A DNA stretch of 64,000 nucleotides from Candolleomyces eurysporus (Eukaryota > Basidiomycota > Agaricomycetes > Agaricales > Psathyrellaceae). Location of the stretch: assembly GCA_027579435.1 (NCBI GenBank), contig JANBPK010001044.1:1-64000 (forward strand). Reading direction: 5' to 3'. Shown here one piece after another: positions 10,113 to 22,458 of this stretch. The notes under the pieces were generated by a model. The model saw only the letters and a program-made list of their open reading frames with translations, was not told where the DNA came from and ran no database searches. Position 1 is the first letter of the stretch, and every line of letters begins with the position of its first letter. The position numbers were made by a program, and so were the translations under genes.

Positions 10113-11605
10113 TGAAAAGGTAAGGCTAGGAGAATTGGGCTGAGAATGAGAAGCGCTTGACTTGGCGTAGGAGAGTCGTAGGTTTGTCCCTCTCGCTTAG
10201 ATGCCTTAAATAGTGCAAACGAAAAGAACATGGATCCACATTTCGTCATACAATGGGTCAATTCAGTCTATGATTGTCCGTCAACAAATCACAGGTGTCC
10301 GAACATGACTAGCTAAATGAATGGGCCAGGCTGTGGAGGTACTCAGACTTTCGATGTTCCCAGTCGTCTCCAGAGGCTCGAGATGGCCGGCTTTTTGAAA
10401 ATGCCTGTGGGAGCATCCCATTGCGTACACAAATCGACCAGCTGTCACCTGCGGCTGGAGACATCGTCACCAGTTTGTTGGCGTTCTACTAGTCATTTGA
10501 CATCGTTCCTGGCGAGCATCTCGTTGGCCGATGTAGTAATTCAAAAGAAATTCATTTGAGTTTGCTGTTGAACCCCAGGTCTTCGTAACTATCTTAAGAT
10601 GACGTCGGCTGGATGAATGGTGTGAAACTGTGAGTGTACACAAACTTTCCATGTTCCGGGGAGTTTCTAGAACTCGACCAGCTTCTTGAAAACACCTGTG
10701 GTGCATTCCATGGCGCATACAGATCGAACAGATGTCGCCTGTCGCTGTAGACACCCTCGTGAAATTGTAGGCGTCCTCCCGACCATTCGATATGCCTTTT
10801 ACTAAACAGTTCAATCAAACATGCAGCAACAAGAACGAAGCCATTACTAGAGTTCAATGAACCATGAGTAACTGAAAGACGTAAAATGATTGGAACCCAC
10901 TGGTGAGATTTAGTCAAAGTGGTACCCACTGTCAAACACGGCCGGCGTGTTCAATGAAGGCCATTGAGAGCCACCAGTGACTGACGAAGTTCTCCATGCA
11001 CACAATAGATTCAGGGTATTAAGACGATAGTCGAGCCCGTCAGCTTCGCAAAAAGAGCCTTAAAGGTCAGAGCCAGGAGGCGTGGAGTTGAATACGATAC
11101 CCGCCTCTCTTACTATAGTGCCGATGGACTCGAGCTAATTATGGAGTAAGCAGAACGCGACACATCGCATTGGCGAAAATGCCAAAATTAGGAAGGGAGA
11201 ACTCGATCCGGAGAACCTTCCTGGATATGATGCCCGTGAGCAAACAAATGTGGGTTTGTAATTGCAGGTCGGCACTCATTGACGTACCTTAACCGACGGG
11301 TGCTCGAAGCCTGGATGTAGGTGGTACTCGGCTGCAAAGACACCATTCAGTACTGCTGTGCATGTTTGCGCGAACCCTACTGGGCCGTACCAGCTGACCC
11401 TCAGTGCGTACTTTCCATTCATTTGCGGTTGCCAGTTAATGGATGCGTCGGCTGCATTGGCTAAGCTTGGGAAAGCCAGCTCCGGTACCCTGGCTCTAGC
11501 TTTAGCACCCACCGTCGGACCCAATTTCTTCTCCGATGGGATTACACATGATTCAGCAACATGAAATTCTAGGTATATGTAGATTATCTCCCCGGAACCC
11601 TATTT
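10113..11605. repeat. intergenic block with tandem degenerate repeat, shared by both inverted arms
   Basis: Two related units (about 10316-10510 and 10612-10805) repeat the order: ATGAATGG, a TTCGATGTTCC-like core, a stretch coding for or resembling CGACCAGCT, TGGxGCATxCCATxGCG, and a purine-rich end. The whole block reappears inverted at about 52020-53290. No gene is evident. The part 11160-11590 next to Y is also conserved in the other arm and partly again at 56800-57020. Confidence 0.5.
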
Positions 11606-13574
11606 TCATGGAAGCTTGAACGGAGACACCCTCCTGTAACACCGCGGTTTCGGGAAGTCCCACTCGGACGTGTCATCGGGGTCTCCCCAATCCGGATACC
11701 GACGACGAGGAGCACTAGGCGGCCAGGGTTTGACGTTATGAAAGAATGGCCACGTCGGCAAATAGCACGTCTCTTCGAAAGTACAAGTCGGATTTCTGCA
11801 CTTGAACCATGCGCTCCAATCCAGCCAAACAATGAGATCCGTGAGTTTCTCAGCGTAATGGTGATAAGAAGCTTTGGAATTGGGAGAGGAGTTGGAAGGA
11901 GGCAGGTCGAGACCCGCTTCAATGCCGTGCGCCCACAAGCCGACTATAGTCCGACAAATTTCGTGTAGCACTCCACTTGCGGCTTCAAGCAAGAGAACTT
12001 CTGCCCGCGTCATATCATCTTTGAGAGCGTACAGGGCCCGTACGTGCGTGGTGGCGCATTCACGGAAAACGGGGACGGCCCAGGTGTGATTGGCGGTGGG
12101 GGGTGTATTCGTCGAAGTAAACCGAACTGGAGGGCGAACACCGTTGAGAATGTATGGAGTCAACATGCCGTCGATGTACCGATGGGCCTGTCGCAATCGT
12201 TCGATTGGTGAGGAACTTCCGCCTCCATGCAAGCCGTAGAGGGTGTAGTGCAGAATTTCAAGTCGGTCGCTGTAGCGGTCTTTGATGATCCTCGTGAGTG
12301 ACTCCCAGTTCACTCCCGACCCGCTGGAAGTATTCGAAGCCAGGATATTGTCGAGGTGACGAACGAATTTTTCGCGATCAGGAGTTGAGATACCTCGTCC
12401 AACTCGCCACGAGCCACGAAGACGTTGAGCGTGATGAAAGAGAACATCGGTCAGGTTGTCTTCATGCTCAGTATGGTCATTACCGACTGGATTAGACGCA
12501 TAGGAACGCCACCGCGCTTCAACCAAACTCGGAAACAGCTGGGTATCATAAAATGACACCAAGCGCGCCAAATTGAGGCGTACTCGTGACTCAGCATGCC
12601 CGCTGGGTGTCGATGTACCGAAAGCGCCGCTGTGCCAGAGTCCGGCTTCAATGCAGTGGTGCACCTGTTGAAGAGTAGGCTGATCGAGATCGTTGTTGTC
12701 GAAATGTAGCGCTGGTTGAACGTTGGGGCCATCAGTGGCATTGGAAGTGGGTGGAACAGGGAACTCTGAGGCGAGATTGAGGAAAGATACGACTTCAAGG
12801 CCGGCGGTAAAATCGCAGAGCATTACTTCTCTGGAGGATAAACAGGCGATGAGACGGAAAGAATAAAGCAAGATGAACGAGATATACGCACATAGAGGAT
12901 TGCAACCTTACAAAGCCATCGAAGTTGTATTTCTTGCCCCACTCGCATAGCTTCTCGAGCCTCTGCGCTTCGTCCCATACCCTCTCGTCGTCCACTTCTC
13001 CATCCAAGATGAGGTCTTGCGAGTCCATCGCGCCCCATGTCTTCACTGCGCTGGCCCCATCGAAGTATAAGACCTTAAGCTCCCTTCTCGCAATCAAGGT
13101 TAAATGCCAACAGCCAGCGCCGGGCGTAGGCGTACGGCAGAACATATACGAGAATTCGGGATCTAAAGCTGTCCATTCAGGGGTAGACGGTATGATTCGG
13201 TAGGATGTTCCGTGATGAAGCAACGTTCCAACTGGAATGGTCCCAGGAATGATAGTATGGCCTGCAAAGAAATCGTCAGCGATAAAAATGAAGAAAAATC
13301 CTCATATCGGCGCAGGAACTGCTACGTACCGTTGCGATACCTCGTATTCGGCCATTGCTGCAGCGAAGAGCTTACAGAATCGAACACGAGGTTGTGTGTT
13401 GCGTTCAGCGAAGGTCGGGCGTCGAAATCCCAGCTTCCAAGCCATGGGTTCGATCCNGGGGGGGTTCAGAGGTTTTTGAATCGGCTCATGGCTTTTAGAA
13501 TGTAATTCAAGAGCTGCTCCGCCTGTCAGCACAAGGAGGGCAGCTAGCCACAAGGGAGGATGTGGTGGAGTCAT
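11606..13574 (-). CDS. gene Y, large membrane-anchored agaricomycete protein of unknown function, 3+ exons
   Basis: Model: 13330-13574, 12892-13261, 11606-12830, with introns 13262-13329 (GTACGT...GCAG) and 12831-12891 (GTGCGT...CCAG). Phases 1 and 2 close if the N at 13452-13453, next to a G run, is treated as an extra base, giving 612 aa. An N-terminal hydrophobic helix (LWLAALLVLTGGAALEL) is followed by HNLVFDSVSS, WPNTRYRNGHTIIPGTIP, LLHHGTSYR and EFSYMFCRTPTPGAGCWHL. A long C-terminal exon contains VRLNLARLV, SLVEARWRSYASN and a Cys/Trp-rich end. I recognise the LVFD...WPNTRYRNGH...GTLLHHG layout as a widespread agaricomycete family without known function. A further upstream exon ending at a GTAAGA donor near 13666 is likely but decayed. 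Two broken copies lie in the right arm. Confidence 0.75.
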
Positions 13575-14010
13575 CGCAAAGAGCAAAACCAGACAAAACT
13601 GCGGACGGAACGCCACACTACCTATTGATCCCGAAGGTAGGACAGCGCTCGAAGGACGAAACAAGGTGTCTTACCTCCGCTATGCTTGTACAGCTACGGC
13701 ATTCAACACACGAATGAGTCTTCTTTCGTCCAGTTATGAACTCGGAGGAAGGAGAACGTTGGGAGAACCGCAAGGTATCGCAGCCGGCGCGGACTGGACC
13801 CGGACCGCTTCAGAGCCGGCGCCAGTATTTTGGCTTGTTTGCCGTCCATGACTTTGCCCTTCTCCGAATCCCTACCAACCCGTCTAATCAAGATAGACCT
13901 CGATGCCTCCCCAACCGCGCTTTCTGAGCAAGTGAGTATCTGCCTATCCGTCAAATGAAGACGCATCACTCGATGCAGCTTTCTTGCCCATTCGACAAAG
14001 ACTCCGGTTC
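13575..14010 (-). other. probable 5' exon region of gene Y
   Basis: On the minus strand a stretch coding for RKKTHSCVECRSCTSIAE ends at GTAAGACA (donor about 13666), followed by an acceptor (GTCCGCAG) in front of the hydrophobic N-terminus of Y. The same arrangement is present at 55280-55690 (there GTAAGCC). Stops upstream prevent a complete model, so this is either a decayed exon or has missed introns. Confidence 0.35.
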
Positions 14011-14019
14011 GTTGGGTCG

Positions 14020-15331
14020 CCTCTACTTTTTACGGATTGACCTCCGTGTCAGTGATAACACCTCAAGCTGTACCGCAGGCCATATTCTTGACAGGAACAT
14101 TTTGGGGAGTGAGGTTCGGCACTCTGGAAGGTCTATGTCTCGTGGCGACGATGTACTGGGATCCTGGTTCTCGATCCACCAAGCTCTGGTCTGGGTCTAG
14201 ATGTTTCTGTTGGACCGACAAGCTTTGTAAAAGTCAATAGGAGCTCTTTCCGCTAGACGTGTACCCTAGTTTCTCCCGGTCCCATATCCACGAGTATTAT
14301 TTTGGCATTGACACAATCCCAGTGGTAAACTTGTTTGTGTGTACAAGCACTCGAGTCTACAAGTTCGACCCCAATTCAACGTTTCGCACCAGGGGGTCAT
14401 CTACAACATTCTTCTGCCACTTTCCTTTATCCATTGAAGAACATGAAAACCGCTCTGAAGACATGTTGTGTGCCGAAGTGGCCATGGGAACAATCGATGT
14501 CAGGCACAATGATTATCAGAGTCTCATCGGAAACATGAGGTTCTTTTGGGCCCCTTGGGCTTCACTGTAGACCGTCTTTTATTCGCGAAGGGAATATGGT
14601 GCTTTGGCACTCTGGGGACTTTCATTACAAGGTATGCGCCCCCCGTATCTCAGATTTTTCGTATTTTAAACAACTATAAAAGGCTGCTGAGTTCTCGACA
14701 AGGGTAAATCGTTCAATCTACTGACAACACCCTCTCCACAGTCACCGCTTCTACTCACCCTCGACATCTACTTGAACCTGGTCTATACGAGATCCGCTAA
14801 GTGCCGCCCGGCATTAAGCCACCTTTCCTTGATGGAGTACACGTCACGGATGGTGACATTAGTCGCTTGATCCAAGCGTTACTTCAAGCGCCTCTTTCAG
14901 TGTCCGTGTTGTATGTACTTGCAAACCTGCTGCCTTTCTCCGCACTTGGGTCACTGACATATAGTCAATTCAAACAGCAACGAACAAGACGCTATAAACC
15001 CTTTCGGCTTCACGTCTTCTTCCATCTACCTAGGCATCGGGCCGGTCACGCTGGATAGATTTACCCTCCTCGCAAGCCCTTCAGCTGCGTACCAGGAAGC
15101 CGAGCAGGAGGACTTTCTCCCTTCTCCTGACTTTGCTGGTCTTTTCACTACTTCGATTATCGAAGGCCCTGACGAATCTGAGCCCCGAGAAAATAACCTG
15201 GACGTACTTACCAGGCTAAACAGCGTTCTGAATCTTTTCGGTGCTCATACCGCAAAACGCTTGGATAGTATCCCGGACCGAACAAACTCATTGGTGTCAT
15301 TGTATTCGTTAGCGCTGAGAGGAACCACGTG
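14020..15331 (+). pseudogene. gene Z, decayed multi-exon gene of unknown function
   Basis: Pieces of one gene can be followed: YPSFSRSHIHEYYFGIDTIP with FRTRGSSTTFF (about 14263-14450); then GFxVDRLLFAKG ending at GTATGC; then PLLLTLDI and LLEPGLYEI, VPPGIKPPFLDGVHVTDG (about 14745-14850). A last exon begins after TATAG at 14964 (NSNSNEQDAINPFGF, SSSIYLGIGPVTLDRFTLLASP) and stays open to a TGA at about 15331. Compared with the inverted copy at 50115-50722, this copy lacks one A in the AAAGGG at about 14594, which breaks the exon before GTATGC. Family not recognised. It could still be functional if the indel is a sequencing error. Confidence 0.5.
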
Positions 15332-15970
15332 AGTGTCTCTTCTCCAAACTTCTTGTTCTTTTTCTGTCGTCGAATGGTCTGTTGGATTCGATAACTCACC
15401 ACGGAAAGTACCCCTTCGCTCCTCCATCCCGCCGATCGCTTACTCGGTAATATATTCGCACTACTGACTAAACATACTCTGGCCTCAAGCCTCGTAGTTC
15501 GAATCAAACTGGAATGTAGTAAACGGCACCCTAAGCGATTCAATATTGCTCTAGAATCGCGAGCAGCTTGTCCTGCTCCCTTGCTTCTCTAAAATTTGCA
15601 CTCTGAACGAAATTCTCTCTACGAACCTATGGCTTCCTTTGCGTATTTCAAATTTTCGTATCCTTGACAAAGAAGATGAAATAACTAGGAGCAAGCACTG
15701 AGCGAGTTCCCCATTTTCGTGCTGTTTGGCTTGGTCTTCTGGGTCCAATATCGCGCCCAACCTCCGCGACACGTTTTCTCCCTTCCTTCTCTTCCTCTAG
15801 TTCATCTCCAGTCGCCAGCTCTGAAAACGATATCTTAATGGACGCTGAAGAGGCAGAACTCAACGATCACGAAGGGCATATTATTATGACGAGGACTACA
15901 ATAGGCATGTGGCTATGCCCTGATGCTACAGCTCCGGCAAACGCCAGGTTCTCTTTCTGCTCTCATCTAG
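15332..15970. other. spacer upstream of A1, no gene recognised
   Basis: Contains short frames only. A possible MDAEEAELNDHEG start at about 15838 lies shortly upstream of A1 and has no recognisable continuation. Confidence 0.35.
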
Positions 15971-17726
15971 ATGATGATGGACGACTTTGACCTGAGCGTA
16001 CCCCTTGATATCCTCTGTCTGATTCTCAATGAGGTGGGCTCAGTTGGCGTGGAAACGCATTATTTCACTAACGATGCGCTCTGCCAGATTAAAGCAACCG
16101 ATCCCAGCAATCTCAGGAAACTACGACTGGTATCCAAATCAATGAACAATCTGGCAGGGCCTCTCGTGTTCGAGGACCTGAACATATGCATAACTCGGGA
16201 AACTGCTGCGAAGATACAAGATCAACTACCAGCCATTGCTTCTGGCAGAAGCCCTCATGTTCGGTGGACAAAACGAGTCAGCGTTGATAGAATAGTTCCA
16301 GTGGAACCAAGGGATGTTTATGACCCCATTGACACTGTCCGCGACTTTACAAATGAAACTGAGCGGAAGACTGCACTGGAGTGCCAAGCATCATATCTTA
16401 CCCAGGCTATCCGGGCACTGGAGAACGTGGAGGTCGCGTCGTAAGTTCTTCGATTGAGCGGTTGGAGGACGGCGTGCTCATTTTACCGCATCTCAGGTAT
16501 CGTGGGACTGACAAAGGTCCATATCTCGACGTGCTCTTATCTTTGGCCCAGCTACCCAAGCTGCGCGAGCTTTCTCTGGCGTTGGATCTTTACGACGACG
16601 ACACACCACTCCCCCTGGATGAGTTCTCGGAACTCAGGATCCTGAAGTTTCACTCCCTTCCTATCTCCCTGACAATCCTTTCCGCAGCGGGTCGTATGAT
16701 TGCAAGGTGCCCGGATCTTGCCGAGCTCCATGCTTTTCCTACCGTCAACAGCTACAAACTCTATAAGAATGGGGGTAATCCCGTACGACCCGCCGTGAAC
16801 ATCGAGACAATTTTCGAAGAAAGTATGCGTTCCTCCAACTTTGTTCCCAAATTGAAGAAGTTGACCACGAGGGGAAGCGGGTTCAAGCTCAGTTCCACTG
16901 CGTTACCCTATCTACGTGCTCTAGTGCATTTGGAGATAGAGGAGAACGTGGATGCTTCCTTCTGGCAGGCTCTCGCCGCTGCCCAAGTTCATCTGGTCCA
17001 TCTTGTCGTGGACCCCTCAAGTCCAGGCCTCCTTTGCTACCTTGCATCGTATTCCGGTCTGAAAGACCTCCACTTTGCAGGGTTATACCTGAAACAATCT
17101 GTTGAGGTACCCCTCCAGGTGTTCCACCAGGTGCTACCTCGTCACTCTCTGTCGCTGCAAAACCTCTCATTCAAGCGGTTAACGTTTGATGTTTGGGCGA
17201 TCACAGAGGAATATATTGAATCCATTTTGAAGTGTCACGCGCTCCAAACGCTCTCCGTCTTGTATCATTACCCAGCTTACCGCCCACCTTTGAGCGTCGG
17301 TTCAAGCTCGACTCAAGATGCTTCGTCGAACGGCTCCACAATCAATCTGGTGCGAGTTTATCCTGATTACGGGTTTGCGCCACGTCTGACCCGTTTTGTG
17401 CTTACCAGCTTGACCTTCTTACCTGCCTTTTAGATGGTCTTCCAAACCTTTGGAGGCTCAGGTTGAAACCGACACGCGCGATGCCCGACTTCGGATTCTG
17501 CGGCAATGGATATTTTGACTACCTCCAGTCGATGAACGACGCATTCTGGAAAGAAATTTGCGAGCTCAAGATCCCCGCTTCACGAAACTCGCTCCTAGAA
17601 TTGCAGCTCCTTGACTCGGACGATCCGCTCACTATCTACAAAGCACACGTGTCTTCGATACCACTTCGCTTTACCCCTGGAGACTGCCGTTTCAAACCCG
17701 CAATAACCTCAACGAAATCCCTGTAA
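15971..17726 (+). CDS. F-box/LRR-like protein A1, 4 exons
   Basis: Model: 15971-16033, 16088-16440, 16497-17349, 17409-17726, 528 aa; introns of 54, 56 and 59 nt with GT-AG ends. The first intron (GTGGGC...GCCAG) is a multiple of three without a stop, but its position matches the first intron of all other A genes, so it is most likely spliced. N-terminal F-box pattern: VPLDILCLILNE, then LRKLRLVSKSMNNLAGPLVFEDL. The rest is a Leu-rich repeat-like fold (LRELSLALDL, LRILKFHSLPI, YLRALVHLEI), with a last exon carrying ..FWKEICELKIP. F-box proteins usually recruit targets to SCF ubiquitin ligases; the target is unknown. First of two plus-strand A genes; the other members are on the minus strand. 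Confidence 0.82.
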
Positions 17727-17996
17727 GGTCTTTTTCGCGCTCAACTTTTACTTGTCGACTGACCTCTGTGATCTTCAGATGATACTTACGCTTCCGGAGT
17801 GCTGTTCTACAATTTACCGAATGGTCATTGATGATAAGCCCCAGATAATCATATCAACCTTCTTATGACCATGGCAACCCTGGTAAGGATCTCACAAGCA
17901 GCGACTTTTAAGTATACCTTGGCGATAACGCCGCGACAATCGTGGTACATATACAAAACCGGGGTTTTCTTTGATCTCCTCTTGTCCACTTCCACC

Positions 17997-19650
17997 ATGT
18001 CAGTTCCTTCTGAAAGTTTCGAGGGTCTGCCTCTCGACGTGCTTTCCCTCATTCTCAAGCATGTAAGTTATGTTACGTTCCGCTTCATCATCTCGAAAGA
18101 CCTGCTAACCCTTGATAAACCAGGTGAAAAAGCAAGATTTTCAGAGTCTACCCGTCCTGCGCTTGGTCTCGAAGGCCATGAACGCCCTAACTGAGCCAAT
18201 GGCTTTTGAAACAGTTTCTATCAAATTCTCCGGCGACCGAATACACTGTGTTCGAGACCAGTTATTGGTGCTCGCCTCGGGACAAGGGCCCAACGCTCGA
18301 TGGACAAAACGCCTCTACATTGCACACCTGGTTCCCCTGAAGCTAGATCAGCATGATGGATATGAACCCGAGCGTTATCAGTATTTGCTCGCCTGCCAGA
18401 ATGAGCTTCTCGTCAAAGCCATTCAATCCTTGCATGGTGTCAATTGGGCAAGGTGAGCTCCATGATCATGCTTCTCGGCTTTGAAGTGGGTAACCAACCT
18501 CAGCGCGAATGTAGCTTCGATGCTTACGACAGGGACAGAAAGGGACCATATTTGGACGTCATTTCGTGCCTTGCTCAACTTCCCAACCTAGAATCTCTTT
18601 CCCTGTTATTCTCATCGCATTTCGACGAAGTGGAGTCCCTTGGGCTTGATTCATTCTCTAATTTGCGCCGCCTCCGGTTGATTAGACAACCACTCACCAA
18701 GCCTGTCATGAATGAAGTTAGGAGCATGCTCGTACAATCGCCGTACCTCGAAGAGCTCACAATTGAGTCGTACACATGGCAGAGCGTGTCTGGCGGTGGA
18801 ACAAACAATGAAGCCCCTCCCGACATAGAATCTTTGTTTGACGACGCTATCCATAAACCGGACTTCGCCCCTCAACTTCTGAAGTTTACAATCGGCAATA
18901 GCTCCACACTATCGTCAAAGTCGGTCCCATACTTCCGTTCGCTCACCTATCTGGATGTTGGTCCACACAGCGGCAGGATTGAAGATGCCTTCTGGAAGGC
19001 CCTTTCCCAGGCAGAGGTTGTCCTCCACAGCCTCAAGCTCGCATTTTTCACCCCAGCGACCATCCAATACCTCAAGTCCTACGTCGGTCTCAATGACCTC
19101 GGTATCAAGTGCCGCTATCATGATAAAGAGACCCTTGCTCATCAAGTCTTCAGCTCAGTGCTCCCCCATCACGAGTTGACGCTCCAATGCCTCTCGTTTG
19201 TGGAATTCACCTCAAACACTTGGGGAGTTACGGAAGAGTATTTAGAGTGTGTTACGAAGTGCAAAGCGCTGCGCACAGTTGCTCTCATGTGCCATTCTGC
19301 AGAATCTGGGAATGATCTCTCGATCGATATAGTGCGAGCTCTCCTCTCCAGATATGCATCGTCTCACTGACGCAATATCTTTTGACTCACGGCTGTAGTC
19401 CATTCTCTTGACCCAAATCGGAGAAGGACTCCCCAATTTGCAGGACCTACACTTAAGACCTGTCCAGTCAGATATACAGAACCGTACGTTGAATTACAGC
19501 GACGTCGTCGAATCATTCCACAAGAGTGTGAAGGACGTGCGAAACCTTGAATATTCACGACGGCCTTATTTCCGACTGCATCTTTTCAACTTCGGAGAAC
19601 CTAGCGTGCGCCCGTTATCATTCGATCCGGCGGTTGGGGGGTTTGTGTAA
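17997..19650 (+). CDS. F-box/LRR-like protein A2, 4 exons
   Basis: Model: 17997-18062, 18124-18452, 18515-19331, 19399-19650, with introns of 61, 62 and 67 nt (GTAAGT, GTGAGC, GTGCGA donors); phases 0, 2, 0 close; 487 aa. The N-terminus EGLPLDVLSLILKH continues after intron 1 as VKKQDFQSLPVLRLVSKAMNAL, a typical F-box. Leu-rich repeats follow (LESLSLLFSSH, LRRLRLIRQPL, YFRSLTYLDVG). The exon pattern and phases equal A1 and A3-A9, so it is one family. Tandem to A1, about 270 bp downstream. Confidence 0.85.
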
Positions 19651-19879
19651 AACTAAATCTCGGGGACCAGGGATTTATCGTAGGGATTATATGAATCATG
19701 AGAGGATGGGTCTACAGGGGGATAGTTAACGCTGCAGTCAATAGGACAGATGAATTATCGGACTTGGGGGTAGGGTCGTCGCATGCATGTTAAGGAGCGT
19801 ATAAAGGTGTCCACGGAGAATAAAAGTGAAGCAACGTTACGCGAGTTCGTCAAATCGTGAAAGACGCCACCGGGTTGAA

Positions 19880-20630
19880 TCATGGCAATGCACCATTGTG
19901 CATCGATGTCGACGGGTGGGGAAGTCGATAATCGTTGAGTTGGGCAGCAGCTGGAGCAATAAACGGTGAAGAAAGGCTCGGGCGTCCGTGGTGGATGATG
20001 CTCGGATTTTCGGAGAAGTACGCCTGTGCGTTCGCCTGGGCTTGGAGGTAGAACGGATCGTGCAAGGTAAAATATGATGTAGACGGTGACAGCGAAAATG
20101 ATGCAGGAGTGGGAATGGGATCGTAGCTTGTGGACATTGGGGGTGTTTCCGAACACGGGGTAGCCCACTGCATCGAAGAACTTGAGTAGCGATTTTCAAG
20201 GACTGTCGAAGGCAACGAGGGAGGAATCAAGAGCTCTTCGACCATCACCTCGTCTTCAATGTCTCCATATCCGCTAGGTCCGTGGGTCGAGAAAGGCGAA
20301 GACCTCAGGTGGTATCCTGCGTGGAACCCAGCGTTGGTAGAGTCCCAGTGAATGCTGGAAGACGAAGGGGTGCGGGCGGTTGGCGTAGTGCGCGGCCCCA
20401 TTGTATGAGCTTGCTGCGGAAACGTGGTACCAGGTGGTCGTGGGGACGATACGAGGGAGGACGTAGCACTCAAGAGTGTTTCTGTCAGCTGTGCCTAAGG
20501 AACAGTCAATAGAAGGTTAAATTTTGACCGAAGGAAACCTCTTAACCTTCAAGGCGGCAATGTTGTTAGCTTCTTGACCTACGTGGGTTGACGATAGGGA
20601 AGAAGCGAGGTCGTCGATGGAGACGCTCAT
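19880..20630 (-). CDS. Ser/Pro-rich low-complexity protein with conserved-looking N-terminus, 2 exons
   Basis: Model: exon 1 20547-20630, intron 20495-20546 (52 nt, GTTAAG...TTAG), exon 2 19880-20494, phase 0, 232 aa. The start MSVSIDDLASSLSSTHVGQE with following AALKAQLTETLL looks like a short amphipathic helical domain; I believe related N-termini occur in other agarics, but this is from memory. The remainder is disordered (Ser, Pro, Thr, Tyr rich). It is head-to-head with the decayed F-box gene B1. A relic of exon 1 also lies upstream of B2 at about 22235-22325, showing that this divergent pair was duplicated. Confidence 0.65.
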
Positions 20631-20720
20631 AATGAGTGGGGAATTCAAGTAAGATAAAGGAACTGTTGAAACTCGCCTCGGCAGATTTTTGATGGCTCCT
20701 GTCATTTCTTCACTTAGACA

Positions 20721-20800
20721 ATCAACACTGGTAGGTAATCTGGGAAAGATGTTACGCAGCAAGAACCGCCCTTTTCTTCTGACCCTCTATATCTCCTTGA
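20721..20800 (+). promoter_or_regulatory. B-family promoter block (copy at B1)
   Basis: Contains ATCAACACTGGTAGG, GGGAAAGATGTTACGCAGCAA and CTTCTGACCCTCTATAT in this order. The same ordered elements precede B3 (24551-24634) and B4 (30500-30515 plus 30741-30812), ending with a TATA-like stretch shortly before the start codon. Shared ancestry of the promoters is clear; the function of each element is inferred. Confidence 0.5.
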
Positions 20801-20829
20801 TTAATGAGTCGCAGAAAACTGCAAAAGCT

Positions 20830-22130
20830 AATCACCGGGCATGCCGACCAGTCCAGAACTCCAGTCCGATGAACTGCTCGCTAAAATCTGCAACGATTTT
20901 CGAGCCCCATCCACCTCTATTGAACTCAGGTCCCTGAATTGGCTCATTACCTTTATAAGCCCAATCCCACGACGACCTCGACCAGTCGTGCAAGATACGT
21001 CCGGTGTGTCAGGTGCTGAATGCGACAGTTCAACATCGAGTTTCTTCCTGAAGCCCTGGAGAAACTCAGAGATATGGCTCGTGGACGAAATGGGTGCTGC
21101 GTCGCTGCGAGGCAGCGGAGACTTTTCATCTTGGCAAAGTGTCTCCCGATCGTACGTCAATAAACAGCACGGACAATGCTCAGTCGAAGTATTGGTGTAC
21201 TGCGATTTTCAAATTTAAGAATATCAAAACCGTCCAGTTCGTTGCATCCCTCCAATTTGAGTATTTCCATTTCTCACAAAAGCAGCTGGCTAGTTTGTTC
21301 ACCTCTCAAACTGAACAAGGAAAGCGTCTCGTCTCTTCAACATCTTCCATTATTGGAGCACAGCTATTTCAACTTCGGTCGAGCTCCTTACGAGTGATTT
21401 CGATTAATCCACGGAGGCTCGGATCGGGGTTTACCAGCCTGAAACCCATCTCGTTCGTGAACATTCCACGACAGTGGCCTCAAGCAAGGCGAAATCGATG
21501 TAATCACCGACGACATTCGTTGCATTCTCGCCTTCTGCCCTAACTTGGAAAACCTTCACGTTACTGCCCCAGACTTTGGTCGGCTCGATATCGAATTCAT
21601 GAATATGATCGGGGACATACCGGGTCAAGCAAACATCTCACCTCCCTGGCAACCCTTCAGCTTCGAGGCATCCCTCTATCTCTCACCTCTCCCTCACTCC
21701 AATATTTGGCGAAGCTGAAATCACTCGATATACATAACTTTGGGCCCGCGACGACCAAATTTGGGATACCATGACCGGTCATAAACTCAACTGAAAATCA
21801 TCAAGGTCGCCGTGATCGCCAACTCGCTCATCAACTATCTACTCCACTACTGAGGTCTGCAGGAGTTCCATGTCCTTCAAGATGGTTTATGCCATCTGGG
21901 CTCCAAGGGTCCATGGCGAGGCAAACGAAAGCTGTTGTATTCAGCACTCCCTCATCACCAGGATACCTAGACTGCATTCCACGCGTAACTCCTGATATCA
22001 ACTGGATTCTCAGATCAGAAAGAGGAATTAGGTTTAAACCCAGCCGAAATTGTCGATTTGAAAGCTCTTCCTGGCTTGAACACTGTCAAGATCACCGACG
22101 GACGCCCTGCAGATGACGGAAGAGCAAGGC
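20830..22130 (+). pseudogene. F-box/LRR-like gene B1, pseudogene
   Basis: The whole length is homologous to B2-B4: the F-box part (DELLAKICNDFRA), the NGFCEAAE-type region (here NGCCVAARQR, shifted), the VITDDIRC and NLENLHVTAPDFG stretch (about 21500-21590), and the LLHYRGLQEF part (21835-21870, with TGA replacing the Arg codon). Several frameshifts and stops break it, including frame changes at about 20930, 21050 and 21230, and the 3' end is decayed. It also lacks a clean intron 1. Confidence 0.75.
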
Positions 22131-22458
22131 ACCAGCTGGGCAGCCGTGAGGGCGACACTAGCAAAGATTATAACGTAGTGCCGGATATTGATTCTGATTA
22201 TGGGCAACACTTCATGCAGATATCTCTACTTGCGGAGTGGCAAGGTCATTAGCTTCTTGACGCACGTGCGCTGGTGATAGAGACGAAAGCAAAATCTCAA
22301 TGGAGAGGATCACAACGGTGATGGGACTCGGGAATTCGAAGCAAACTCAAGGAAAGATAAGGGAACTGAAGGTGAGAACTTTGCCGCGACGATGCTGCTG
22401 GACGATGTCACTGCTTCGTTCTGACCATCATCGCAAGCATCAACGCTCAGCAAGGTTA
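22131..22458. other. spacer before B2 with relic exon 1 of the 19880-20630 gene
   Basis: On the minus strand about 22237-22312 reads ILSIEILLSSLSPAHVRQEAN, matching SVSIDDLASSLSSTHVGQEAN of the intact gene; its start codon position is GTG. No following exon is present. The rest shows no gene. Confidence 0.6.

Noticed and set aside
16034..16087. Translating straight through the first 54 nt after LILNE in A1
   Set aside because: Stop-free but flanked by GT and AG, with position equal to intron 1 of A2-A9; treated as an intron.
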